Shown piece by piece: positions 32,310 through 44,800 of a DNA stretch of 64,000 nt. Below the pieces are notes generated by a model. The model made no database searches. It saw only the letters and a program-made list of their open reading frames with translations, and was not told the DNA's origin. The DNA lies in assembly GCA_922989275.2 (NCBI GenBank), contig OV277864.1, positions 46,313,550-46,377,549 of the forward strand, read 5' to 3'. The stretch's first letter is position 1, and each line of letters opens with the position of its first letter. The DNA is from Gari tellinella. Its lineage: Eukaryota; Mollusca; Bivalvia; Cardiida; Psammobiidae. The position numbers and the translations under genes were made by a program.

Positions 32310-32747
32310 CTATAGTGAAAAGGATGTTAGTATTTCCTGTTTAACCCTTTGAACCCTAGTCCCGCATATATGCGTCCTTTTCAAACAGTATATATGTGAA
32401 AAGTGCACTTGTCCTATGCAAACTGTGAAGACCCAGATCAGAGGGCTCCTCAAGGAGCCCTCTGATCTGGGTATTCACTGTTTGTCATAATGCAAAACAT
32501 TGACAAAAACAACCCTTAAAAGTCAGAAATGGACTAGACTAAAATGGAAACTGGGATTGTCCATTTAAAGTTTCAGGGAGGAAAGAGTTAAATGAAACTA
32601 ACCACAAACGCGATGTTATGAAATGTAGACAATTACTAGTTTAAATAATATTCGACAATTGATTTTTATCATATTGCAAACAGTTTGGAGCTTGATCAGT
32701 TGCCGGGTTATGGCGTCTGATCTTGGTCTAAACTATTCGAATGGATA
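32310..32747. mobile_element. TM1 MITE split by PB3
   Basis: TAGTGAAAAGGATGTTAGTA, TTTCCTGTTTAA, then PB3, then ATGAAACTAACCACAAACGC and a core GCAAACAGTTTGGAGCTTGA with a shortened centre. The right end is replaced by the next TM1 at 32748. Confidence 0.65.
32341..32591. mobile_element. PB3 MITE nested in TM1
   Basis: TTAACCCTTTGAACCCTAG / GGGAGGAAAGAGTTAA, TTAA both sides, 251 bp. Core GTGAAGACCCAGATCAGAGG, GCTCCTCAAGGAGCC, mirrored. Inserted in TM1's GTTTAAAC. Confidence 0.88.
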
Positions 32748-32972
32748 CAGTGGAGAAGACGTTTTTTTCTTTCTCAATAAACGCGTTTACGCTTAAACCA
32801 TTATTTATATTGCAATCAGTTTGGAGTCAGACGTCTGATCAGGCTCCTAACTGTTTGTCACTCAGATAAGAATAACAACTTTGTTAAGAAGATTGTTCTT
32901 TTCTCCTTTTTATTGTAATGTGTTTGAGTTTCGTTTGCGTTTTAACGGGAACGAATACCGTCTTCTCCACTG
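32748..32972. mobile_element. TM1 MITE with shortened palindrome
   Basis: TA-CAGTGGAGAAGACG / CGTCTTCTCCACTG-TA. The core arms GCAATCAGTTTGGAGTCAGA and CGTCTGATCAGGCTCC are directly joined, so the GCCGGGTAACCCGG centre is missing. Confidence 0.85.
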
Positions 32973-32982
32973 TATGCTTGTC

Positions 32983-33234
32983 TTAACCCTTTCCCGAATA
33001 GAAGCGCCTTTTAGCGGATATAATTTAGTCATCCGCTGAAGAAAGTAGTTCCAATTTAATCAGTAATGAATAAGTATTATGGGGAATATTTTCTATATTA
33101 TAGCACACGATAGCTTAAAGCAGGCTGAAAGTAAAGCAGAATGCGCCCTAAGGCGCATTCTGCTTTACTTTCAACCTGCTGAAAGTAGTCACCTATATTA
33201 AGTACTAGAAATAGGATATCAGGTAAAGGGTTAA
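32983..33234. mobile_element. PB1 MITE, full length (252 bp)
   Basis: TTAACCCTTTCCCGAATAG / CAGGTAAAGGGTTAA with TTAA at both ends. Core C2 CTTAAAGCAGGCTGAAAG, AATGCGCCCTAAGGCGCATT. It lies 10 bases from the preceding TM1. Confidence 0.9.
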
Positions 33235-33239
33235 ATAGC

Positions 33240-33725
33240 ACAAAAGTAGAAACCGAGAAAAAATATCGTCTTATCCACTAAAGGGCAACAGACAGGGCAA
33301 TACTCAAAAGAAATGTCAACAGAGGCATCAGAGTCGAGTCTGTTGTCCAGTGTTGCTATAATGACTGCTATTATCATGTCTAGAGAACCGATGACCTTGC
33401 TTAGCCGTTTTCTGTCACAGTTTATCATTCAGGCGAAACCCCTTAAATGTTTTCAAAAGAACGGACGTTAATTGCTGAAAGTTTAGAACCAAATCAAACG
33501 ATGAATAACTGGGCATAATGTCAAAACTATTATGCTGTCAGTGAACCTTCATCATTAATTGTATTATATTAATTTTGCATTATTATTTCGTGTCAATGGG
33601 AATGAATAACATTCGATCTACCGGTACACCATCCATACACGGTCAGTTCTTAACCAACTAAACAATATAGATACTGGTGAACGCTGCAATTAGCTGGAGT
33701 ATTTCATTATACATATACAAGGATG
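33240..33725. other. Unassigned stretch
   Basis: On the minus strand it contains a 65-codon ORF (33231-33428) with an acidic-cysteine stretch that I do not recognise. No splice context or family match was found. A small exon is possible but unsupported. Confidence 0.25.
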
Positions 33726-33728
33726 TTC

Positions 33729-33898
33729 TTAACTCATTACCCCATAGCCTGTTGTTACATGTAGTTTTGAAGACAGCTGAGCACTTAAAGCAGATTGAAA
33801 GTAAAACAAAATGCGCCTTCAGGCGCATTCAGCCTTAATGTCAGCCTGTTAAAGCTACCATCTGATACAACGTAGTATATAGTAACTATTTATGTTGG
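33729..33898. repeat. PB1 MITE (reverse) truncated by TM1
   Basis: TTAACTCATTACCCCATAG, CTTAAAGCAGATTGAAAG, AATGCGCCTTCAGGCGCATT and CAGCCTGTTAAAGC. It ends where TM1 starts at 33901; the remaining end is not found. Confidence 0.6.
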
Positions 33899-33900
33899 TA

Positions 33901-34146
33901 CAGTGGAGAATCTGTTATTCTTTCCCGTTTAAACGCAAACGTACGCAAACGCAAAGCACTAAAACGTAGAAAAGAACAACTTTTGGACAATTCTGATATT
34001 TCATGTTTATATTGGTGGCAAACAGTTTGGAGCGTGATCAGACGCCGGGTTACCCGGCGTCTGATCTGGCTCCAAACTGTTTGTACTGCAAATAATAGTT
34101 TTAGCGTAAACGCGTTTATTGGGAAAGAATAGCAGATTCTCCACTG
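33901..34146. mobile_element. TM1 MITE, full length (246 bp)
   Basis: TA-flanked CAGTGGAGAATCTGTTATTC / GAATAGCAGATTCTCCACTG, opposite orientation to 31808. Core C1 with the single A/T mismatch typical of TM1. Confidence 0.92.
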
Positions 34147-34270
34147 TATATCCTTTATATGCAATATATACGTGATTGGATTCTGCTTATTGTGGCGTGT
34201 CAGCAGGGTCTACACTATTAGCTTGTGTCTACTCTTGTGCAGACAGGCATTAACACATACTCCATAAATA

Positions 34271-34516
34271 CAGTGGAGAATCTGTGATTCTTTCCCGTTT
34301 AAACGCAAACGTACGCAAACGAAAAGCACTAAAAAGTAGAAAAGAACAACTTTTGGACAATTCTGATAATTCTTGTTTATCTTGGTGGCAAACAGTTTGG
34401 AGCCTGATCAGACGCCGGGTTACCCGGCGTCTGATCTGGCTCCAAACTGTTTGCACTGCAAATAATAGTTTTAGCGTAAACGCGTTTATTGGGAAAGAAT
34501 AACAGATTCTCCACTG
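34271..34516. mobile_element. TM1 MITE, full length (246 bp)
   Basis: TA-flanked CAGTGGAGAATCTGTGATTC / GAATAACAGATTCTCCACTG, same orientation as the copy 125 bases upstream and nearly identical to it. Confidence 0.92.
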
Positions 34517-34599
34517 TACATGTTCGCATTTTAACGCGTCTACTTATTCTAACACTGTAACAAGTAGTCCTTAGCTGGGACGGTCTGGCATTATTCATT

Positions 34600-34745
34600 T
34601 CAAGACATATATTTCAACCAGACTGACAGAAAAACAGAATGCTCCTTCGTGAGCATTCCGCATTACTTTCGACCTGCTTTGAGTCATATTTAGTCTTCGA
34701 AACTAGAAACAGGCTTTGAATATAGTGTTAATATTAATGGGTTAA
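34600..34745. repeat. PB1 MITE relic
   Basis: AACCAGACTGACAGAAAAAC, AATGCTCCTTCGTGAGCATT, CGACCTGCTTTGAG, right end TAATGGGTTAAG. The left end is lost. Confidence 0.55.
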
Positions 34746-35362
34746 GAGCTGTTTTTTGTCCTGAATTAAACCTGCTATATATGGTGGCCGCCGACGGTTA
34801 AAAAGGCGGTACAATTCGGAAGTAAATCTATCCCAAGGTTCAGTTGTCTCTAGTCAACCAATTGTCTTCAGCAATTCTAACCAAACTTTTCTCGTATTTA
34901 ATTCCGCATTCGTTCAGGTTCGGACCGTCTGGGACCTTATGATAAAACTATACCATAGTATGTTGTTTAGATGTTGACCTCGTTGTGTTAAAAGCCAATA
35001 TCTATACGGAAGGCAATTACATAGCTGGCCTACCCATCCGAACCTGGAACACTACCATTATATTCCGGATTTCTTCTATCGGAAAACAGACGCTCAATGC
35101 TACAAGTGGTTTTCGGGAACGACTGGTTCCCTTACTACTATTTCATCATTTTACTACTTACAACACGACATAGTGCCGGATACCATTATGTCTATACAGA
35201 ACATCAATCGTGATGTATACATGTGTTTTGTTATCTGTCGAAATTAGGTGGATTTTTTGTTATACTGTGGCAGTGCTCAGTTAATAAGTCTAAGCGTAAG
35301 AACTTTACTGACTTATCACAGTTATTAATCATTCCTGATATATTGCTTCTAGGAGTGGAGTT
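34746..35362. other. Low-repeat stretch upstream of the Ig gene
   Basis: It contains GGTGGCCGCCGACGG near the left and no MITE core. It could hold the promoter or a non-coding 5' exon of the Ig gene, but no TATA box or initiator could be assigned. Confidence 0.3.
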
Positions 35363-35575
35363 TTAACCCTTATTCTACCATAATATCGTCTGATTTAAAA
35401 TTATCGTCTACAAAATTTGTGAAACTTATCTTTGTTATGTTAAAATAAAAGAAACGTGAAGACTATTGTCAAACAGTTTGGATCCAGATCAGACGCCCGC
35501 GTAACGCGGCGTCTGATCTGGATCCAAACTGTTTGCAAATACATGTCAAGTCGCGATCGGAAGAATAAGGTTTAA
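35363..35575. mobile_element. PB2 MITE just upstream of the Ig gene
   Basis: TTAACCCTTATTCTACC / GGAAGAATAAGGTTTAA, 213 bp. Core almost perfect: GTCAAACAGTTTGGATCCAG, ATCAGACGCCCGCGTAACGC, mirrored. It ends about 190 bases before the ATG at 35763. Confidence 0.85.
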
Positions 35576-35762
35576 AACTATGTTTGTGTTTGGGAAGAAG
35601 TGTACCCTTTGACTTCGGAAGCTGCGGAACAAAGCTAGGAAATAATTGACGGAAGCTACAATGTGTACATGAGAACATACAAAGGAGGCTTGACGTATAT
35701 TGTAACTTGAATGCTGCTGTAAATGTATATATGAATACTATAACGCGTGTGTAGGTTTCAGA

Positions 35763-35829
35763 ATGGCAGTTATTACTGATCTATACAGCCGATGGCTGGC
35801 ACTGTTACTCATCATCGTGAGTGATGCTG
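35763..35829 (+). CDS. Ig gene exon 1: start and signal peptide
   Basis: MAVITDLYSRWLALLLIIVS then DAG, with donor GTAGGT at 35830 and phase 1. The bases TTTCAG just before AATGG look like a splice acceptor, so a non-coding exon may lie upstream. The coding exon is supported by signal-peptide character and phase only. Confidence 0.72.
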
Positions 35830-38800
35830 GTAGGTAGTGTTTTCTACTTTTACTCCTGCAATAAAACATGTAAATACACATGCCCTAGATACAGTGGGGG
35901 GAATGTAAGGCTTTCCAGTTTACACGAAATGCACAAAAATATTAAATATAGCAGTTTAAAAAAAATTAACGATTAAGTTCTGAGTGGCAAACAGTTTGGG
36001 CCCTGATCAGTCTGAACTGGCTCCAAGCCGTTTGCAATGAATGCAATAGTTTTAGCGTAAATGCGCTTATTTGGAAAGTATAGTGTCTTTTCAACAATAC
36101 TATAACTATGTTGATATTATAAGTTTAACCATGATAGTTCCAAAAGACCGGTGGTAAATTACTTAAATGGTGTTCTGACAACATCATGACCATTGTCTCT
36201 ACTCAGTCTACTGTATTTATTTCGTTTTAGCTCCAAGCGTTGTATGTAATGTTTTATGCAATCAAACGATCGTATCGTATCGTACAGTCGAGAATGTGTT
36301 ATTCTTTCCCAATAAACGCGTTTACGCTAAAACTATTATTTGCAGTGCAAACAGTTTGGAGCCAGATCAGACGCCGGGTAACCCGGCGTCTGATCAGGCT
36401 CCAAACTGTTTGCCACCAAGATAAACATGAAATATCAGAATTGTCCAAAAGTTGTTCTTTTCTACGTTTTAGCGCTTTGCGTTTGCGTACGTTTGCGTTT
36501 AAACGGGAAAGAATAACAGATTCTCCACTGTAATAAAACATGTGCATACACCGTACCCTAGATACAGTGGAGAAGATGTTATTCTTTCCCGTTTTATCGA
36601 AACTGAACATAAACATAATGCAATGAAATATTGAAAATAAACATCTTTCTTAAAATGTTCACGATTTTGTTTTCTGATTGGCAAACAGTTTGTAGCCAGA
36701 TCAGACGCCGGGTGACCCGGCGTCTGATCTAGCTCCAAACTGTTTGGAATGGAAAAGGGATTTGAGAACGAATAACTTCTCCAGTGTAAGATCTTGGTAA
36801 ACTTCAAATTTCCATTTTTTCGCCGTTATGTTCAACCAGTTCTTATGATTTACAAATGTAACTGATTGGAATACATGTGTATATAATAAGAACAAAAGTT
36901 CAATGGAGAAATAAGCATTGTAGTACAAATGTATTTGCCCCTTTCGATGCAGAAGCAGAATGGTACCGTCTGCGTTCGCCCCCTTCACTTCCATTATATC
37001 GCAATCCTCAAAAACTATTATTTCAAAGTAAGATATAAAGCAGTATGGCCGACCAACATAAAACACCGTGTCAAACAATGTGTTTCCTTTTTACATAATG
37101 TGGCGTCTGATTAAGATTTGAACTGTTTGCAAAGTCAGCTGTAGTTGAAAAAGGTTAACATACATGTAACACCATCCCTTATCGTAAGCTACAGTGTAAA
37201 GTGCAAACGTGTTTTATTCCATTCCACCACTGCCATGATACTATTTTCTTACCCAAAGTACAGCGGTTATACGTAAACAGTTTGGATTGGAATCAAAATT
37301 GGTTGGTACTCATAACGATATTGCCTTCGTCAGTATACCACAAACTTGATTAAATTTGAGAGTTAAAACAGACGACAATTGTTGAAAACAAATAATTTCA
37401 TTTGCAGTGAAGCGATTCGTAGTTAAGTGTTTACATCGAATGCCTGCGGAAAATATGTACATTAATTGAGCCAGATGAGCTTACCCTATTACATGTACTT
37501 GAACGCTTCCAGCTTACACACATGCCATGCATGAGCAGTGTTGAATTACAGTAGTATGGGATCTTTGAAAATTATTAGGCAGAATAGTCACCGGTTAATC
37601 CGGCGTCGGCGCAGGGTCCAGATTACTAGAAATAATCGTCAGAATTTTCATAAATGTATTAATGTTCACTTGTGTTGGCATTGCATTTGCGTTTCGTTTC
37701 GCTAAAACGGGGAAGAATACGGCATTCTCCACTTTATACTGCCGGATGATTTGGTTCGGTTTTCTTTGTTGTGGTATTTTGCGGTCTTTGTTGTGTCATT
37801 TTTATAACAAGTCCATATGGGGACGTTCCCTCAGGAAATCAACGCTTTACAAAGCCAGTAGCCTACATGTATGTATAGTTCCAGATGCAGCGGGGAAAAG
37901 GTTATTCGTTCCCGTTTAAACGCTTTAGAGTCTGATCTGGCTCCAAACTGTTTGTAATGGAAACAATAGTTTCAGCGTAAACACGTTTTTAAGGAAGGAA
38001 TAACGTTTTCTCCACTGTTAGCGGTTATTGTATCCCATTAAACGAACCCAATTGAAATCCAGTAAAATGATAAGAAAGCTTTTAAAACAAATTCTATCTT
38101 ACGCTCGCCGAGGCGAACAGTTTAGAGCTTGACCAAACACCGGGTTAGATGGCTCTAACCTGTTTGCAACTGAAAAGCTGTTATTGACAAAGGAAAGCGT
38201 CACCTCCCTTTCAAAAAGTGGTCTCATTAATGAACCCCTGGGACGACATGCTAATTTTGTGACAGTTGTCATCCCTCAGGATATAGCCAATACGAAAAAT
38301 AGCTCCATATTATCGTACTGTACACATGTGGACTTCCCTGTAAGAGTTAGTAAACTTGACTGACATAAATATGTTAACATCTCCCAATGAGAATTTACAC
38401 CATAGTGTTTGGTTGTGATATTAGGGGTGTAAGTATTTGAACTACTCACCTGATCTGCAGCACTGAATTCTATGTCATTCAAACCAGAAACTTATAATGG
38501 AAAATTCCAGTTTCCAATCTAGTCTAGTCCGAGTCTAATTCATTTTAAGCTCATATGAGCACGAAAAGCTCAAGGCGAGCTTTTGTTGTCAGTCAATGTT
38601 CAGCGTCCGTCGTCGATGCGTTCTGCGTCGTGTGTCAATAATTTCTTTAAACATCTTCTTCTAAACCATATGCCTGATTGCACCGAAACTTTACAAGAAT
38701 GTATTTGGGCCAAGCTTTTGTTCAAATACTTTGAAACAATGCAGAATTATGGTTGCCATCATAACCGAAGTGAAAAAATAAAGAAATCTTAAAAAATCTT

Positions 38801-41800
38801 CTTGTCAATAAAACACAGTAGATCTACCATGCGCTTAGATGTTTGCATCGTAGCATCATCTATAGGTCCTATCAAGACTGATCAAAGTTAGCCCATTGTG
38901 TCAAAATTGGCACCGCCCTTGGGTTCACCGTTTTAAATACAGTTATATAGTGAACTCTTTAAACATCTTCTTCTCTGAAACTCGCGTGCTGTTGGCGAAT
39001 TCATGATAAGTGTTTCAAATAACTTGCCGTTTCAACTGTATGTTAAATCTTTCACACTCTTGTGATATTTCTTGAAATAAACTTTTTTTTAATCGCATTT
39101 TAGATAAAGTGCAGATGACAATTTATTTTACACACGACAGTTACATGCACATAGCGTGCAGAACGTTAATCCATGATCAATTGTGGAAGCGAAATGTTTG
39201 TTCCGTATTTTAAGACTTCCCTATTTCAACAGTTCGGTTTTCATTGGCTATACTGGTGCTCATATTAGTAGAACTAGTCGAGTAAATGAGATATTATATC
39301 TGCATAATTATACGTAGTGATATTATATCTACATATATTGTAGTGAGTGTGTTTGATGTGTTATTACATCATAATAGCAGTGAAAGGGTTAAATTCACAT
39401 TCCAAACATTGTAGACCAAGGCCCACCGCCGCGTCTTTGACGAGGCGACCGATCTTGGTCTACACTGTTTCTTATTCAAAACCATGTCCAGTGTGTTGTT
39501 ACAGTGAAGAAAACGTTATTCTTTCCCCAATAAACGCTAAAACCATTATTTCCAATGCTAACAGTCTGGAGCCAGATCAGACGCCGGGTAACCCGGCGTC
39601 TGATCAGGCTCCAAACTGTTTGCCGCTCAGATTAAAATGAAGAGTCAAACAGTTGTATTTTTCTACATTTTAATGGATCGCGTTTTCGTTTCGTTCGCGT
39701 TTACATGGGATGGAAGAACATCTTCTTCACTGTGTCTAAGGTGTTTGCAATTGTAGGCATTGAGCAGACGTCGAGACTTAGATGTCTAGATTAAGTCAAC
39801 ATTGTTTTGCAATGCAAGTAATGCCAACAATTGTGGTTTTCTTTTTGCACGGTTATATTAATTTAGTTACTGGAAAAGAAAAATAGATGTATTCGGTAAA
39901 ATTGTAAACAGCTAATAAATTTACCGGTGAAAGGTTTTACCAAAACGGCATCTGCTTTAAATGATTGTGGTCTGGGTTTTTTTCTTAAATTTGAAAATTA
40001 GGTAAAGTGCCAAAGGTTGTATCACTTTAAGTGTCAAACAGTTTGGATTGTGATCAGACAACGCGTTACGGGTGCCCTGATCAGTAGATTGTTTGCAAAT
40101 AACCACTGTACTCTAGAGTAAGGCATCGAAGATGCTTAACTATAGACCTACATCTACAAACATTGATGTCTTGCTTATTAAAGTAGTTTCATGGTTAATG
40201 TATCATTTGCATGACTCAAAATCGTTAACAAATTCAATATAGCTTATAATTTTGAACCATTACTACAACATATTTACGGTTTATGTGAATGCTATCTAAT
40301 ACAGTTTGGAAATAAAACAAATGTTTACTTTTATTTTTTATTATTTTTATCAATATCATACTGATTGGAGCTTGATCAGACACGACGTTCCTCGACGACT
40401 GTCCCAGAGACCTTCATACCACGTCGTGGTTCTGAGGTTTAGTTGTCATGGGGAATGTTTTTAGGCTTGATTGTCGTAGGGAATTGTTTCTGTTTATTAG
40501 ACCGAGATTATCCCCTCTGTCTGTCAATAAATAAAAGGAAGGCAGGTCGGTGGTTTTACATGTAATCACATGCGCTGTTTCGCAACGAATGAGACTAGTC
40601 GAAAGCATATTCCTTAAATTATCATCATTACCCCACCATCATCCATCGGTGCGGCGTCTGATCAGAGTCTACACTGTTTGCTGAAAGGAATTTAAAAATA
40701 AAACAAAATGAAAATGAAAATTTAGACCAGGCATCCCTTTGATAAAAAATGGACTAATCCAATATATAAACATGGAAGAATCCACTGGGCATACATTGGT
40801 TAATGGAACAAACAGTTTTTCACCATTGCACAAGTCTACTTTTGGAGTAAGTTATAATGGGGTTGAAACTGCTGCATTATTCTGCCATACAAACATCTCA
40901 ATCTTTAGACGTAAGGATTAGTATTGACAGACGCATGGCGGAATCTTAGAATAATGTTTACAGTGCTAATGTTTTCAAACTATCCACAGCTTCATTGTAA
41001 TATTAAAGTTGAGCATATTATAACGTTTACACTGTTATAATGGAGAAGACTTTATTTTTCCCGTTTAAACACAAACGAAACGCAAACGCAGTGCACTTTA
41101 ATGTAGAAGTTGACAACATTTTACAATTGCTATCCATCTATTTAAATCCGAGCGGCAAACAGTTTGGAGCCTGATCAGACGCCGGGTTACCCGGCGTCTT
41201 ATCTTGCTCCAAGCTGTTTGCAGTGGAAATACATGTAATAGTTTAACCCTTTCCCTTATAGAAGCGACTTTTAGCGCATTCATTTTATTCATCCGCCAAA
41301 GAAAATAGTTCCATTTTATACTGTCATGAATATGTACTATAAGAAATATTTTCTATATACTAGCAGATATTAACTTAAAGTAGGCTAAAAGTAAAGCAGA
41401 ATGTGCCCTAGGGCACATTCTGCTTTACTTTCAGCCTGCTTTAATAGGTCACATATCTTAAATACTAGAAACAGGCTATGGGTTAAAGGGTTAAGCGTGA
41501 ATGCGGTTTTTTGGGAAAGAATAACATCTTCTCCCCCGAATACACTACACTAATATCGTCTTCTCGCAAACAAATTGTCTGCCTTTATTTCAAAGATGAA
41601 GTAAGATGTACAGTGGAGAATCTGTTATTCTTTCCCGTTTAAACGCAAACGTACGCAAACGCTAAAACGTAGAATAGAACAACTTTTAGACAATTCTGAT
41701 AATTCATGTTTATCTTGGTGGCAAACAGTTTGGAGCCTGATCAGACGCCGGGTTACCCGGCGTCTGATCTGGCTCCAAACTGTTTGCACTGAAATTAATA

Positions 41801-44800
41801 GGATTAGCGTAAACGCGTTTATTGGGAAAGAATAACACATTCTCCACTGTAGTTTGGATTTTTATGATTGCATTTATATGATTATCAAACAATTTGGACT
41901 CTGGTCAGGGAAAGAAACAGTAAACTGTAAATGATACAGTTTAAAACGGTAGCTGTTATTCTGGACATATATATTTTAAAACTATTGTACTGAAATTTCA
42001 TTAAACCTCATTGTACTTTCATTGTTGTGGTTGGTGGTTGACCATAAAACAACCGCCTAAAATGAATTTCTGAGGACAGTTGGTTTCTTGACATCATTTT
42101 TATGATAAATGCACAATGGATTTTTTTGCTCCTGGGTGAGCTTTTTCTTTAATAATATACGTCATAAAGCTGTAATTGTAGCAAATGTTCTTTTCTGGAG
42201 AGGACTTACATTGGCAATGCCTGTTGTCCAATCCATTTCATTATGTGAATAAAATATTGTTTAAACCAACCCTTTCGGCGCCGTATGCGACAAAAGTCGA
42301 CTTTGAGAACAGTTTGGATCCAAAAGAAACGCCGCACATCGCTCAATCTGCCTAAAATAAACCTTTGAAATGGATGTTCAGACACGCAGACACTACTTTG
42401 ACTGTGAAATGGCAAATGGCAAGGCAGTCTGTAACAGTAGGCGTAAAAGGGTTAAAGACATCCATTGGCTCGTAACCTGACTGGTCGCTAAACATACATT
42501 TCACTGGTTTAAACTCATTCACCCCTGAAACTTTTAATGGAAAATTCCAATATCAAAATATGTCTAGTCCATTTTTGACTATATAGGGTTGATTTAACAA
42601 TACATGTATTTTTCAAAATGACAAACAGTGTAGACCCTGATCAGAGGGCTCATTAAGGCGCCCTCTGATCAGGGTCTACACTGTTTGCATGGGACAAGTG
42701 TTATCCTTCAATGAACACTGTTTGTAAATGACGAGTATACTCGTCGCTAGGGTTGAATGCTTTAACCATTTCGCTGTCATTATGAGCGAACAACCCGTCT
42801 AACACAGTCACGTCCATGGTAACGTCTGCTTCAATTGTTCGATTGCATTAATTGATATAAAACGTTTTTTGTAGTTAGGAAACATTAATATATTGTTTTT
42901 GTCAAACAGTTTGGATCCTGATCAGACGACGCGGTACGCGCCGTCTGATCCAAACAGAATCCATACTGTTTCCCCAAACAAATGCATACGGTATTGGCAG
43001 TGAACGAGTTATAGTACTGGGTCCGTTTTACGAAACGTCGTACCCCAAATATTGTCGTAATTCTCAATTATTGATTCCATTTCTCCATCTAATCCTGTCT
43101 TATGGCATCTCTTTGGAATTGTTTTTAAAATACGATTTCAAAGAGATGACACAAAACAGGATTAGATGGAGAAATACAAAAAAGGTGTATTTTAAAGTTT
43201 GGACTTACGACCGTTTTTGTCGTAAGACGGGCCCCTGGCTTCTAAACTATAAGGGAGAAAGACCTGTCTGTATGAATAAATATGGGTATTTTTTTCTAAT
43301 TTGGAGCTCTCCTGATAAATCTGGTAACTAGAATCTTTAATAGAAATCTTTGATTTCAGTTTCAAACGATGAAACCTCGAATGCTATTACATTGTAAAGA
43401 CATGTAGTATGGAATTCTCACAAAGTGGAGAAGTCCTTTTTTTCCCAATAAACGCGTTTAGGCGAAGTTCTTTATTTCCATTGCAAAGTGTTTGGAGTCA
43501 GATCAGACGCAAGGTAACCCAGCGTCTGGTCAGGCTGCAAGTGTTTTCTGTTCATATAAGAATAAATGGTGTACATTTTTAGAATACTGTCAGTTTGCCC
43601 ATTTTATTGCAGTATGTTTTCGTTAAGGTTTGTTTAAACGGTGAGGAATACCGTAACCCTTATTCAGCTATAACCGTGTTTGCTCCAAAATTGTGTTCTG
43701 CAGGAACGTTCACATTCAGTTTAATGTCTCTTTAGCAAAGAATATCTTAATTGATCGTCAATCAGTTTGGACATTGATCAATATATGTATTCTAGATTCA
43801 AGCCGTTAGAACATTGATCAAGCGCCGAATTACTTGTCTACATTCAAACAGTTTGCAAATACATGTACCAGTCAACGTCACACGGACATTGCCTACATTG
43901 TGGCTTCAGTAACACCTCTCTGTTACGACAACTATTGTGTAAATTATTAGGTATTTTCGACAGGTGACTGCTTGAAGCAAGGTGACAGTAAATTAAAAAG
44001 ATCATTTAGGAGCTTTCTGTTTTACAGTTGCATTTGCTTAAAGCTGTCACCTGTATTTTATACAACCAACGGTTTTGACGGTCGTAAAAGACAGATTTTA
44101 CTGCATTTAGATCTGTCGATTTTCAGACCAAACATTTCATGCTTGGTGGAACGACATAGTCTATTTTCTATTCGCTTTAGTAATCAGATGTCTGTTATGT
44201 AAATTCCATGTATCCTAGGCAGTAAAGGCTTGTCAGTACAGTACCGTAGAGAAGACATTAATGTAGAACATTTCAACGTTTTGACATATCTCACGATTTA
44301 TTTTAATCTGAGTGGCAAACAGTTTGCAGCCTGATCAGACGCCGCCGGGAAAGCCCATGTCTGATCTGGCTTCACACTGTTTGCATTGGAAATTGTAGTT
44401 TTAGCGTGAACGCGTTTATTGGGAAAAAATAACGTCTTCTCCACTGTACATGTAACTCAAACAAATACTGTTGAATGCTCTTTAAATAATTACACGTAAC
44501 AGGTTAAAGCATAATAAAAGTAAAGCAGAAAGCTCTTAAAGAAGTATTTTGCTTTTATTTCATTTTGCTTTAAGCATCCACTTGCCTTGCATATCGCCAA
44601 CAAGCTTTCTTTTGTTTTGTCGAATTTGTGCGACATAACAATAGTATGTACAATCATAAAGGACAAATCGCAAATCGTTACACAGAAACGCAGTACAGAA
44701 TCAATGCAAGGCTAAGTGAAGAATTACCCTCTTTGTTTCATAAAGCATGGTTTTTATTACGGTAAAACCTTTCTATCACGACCGCTAAAAGGAATGCTTA

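Noticed and set aside
33231..33428. 65-codon minus-strand ORF with CPVCC
   Set aside because: It looked like a possible exon with a cysteine motif, but no flanking splice pattern, second exon or recognisable family was found.
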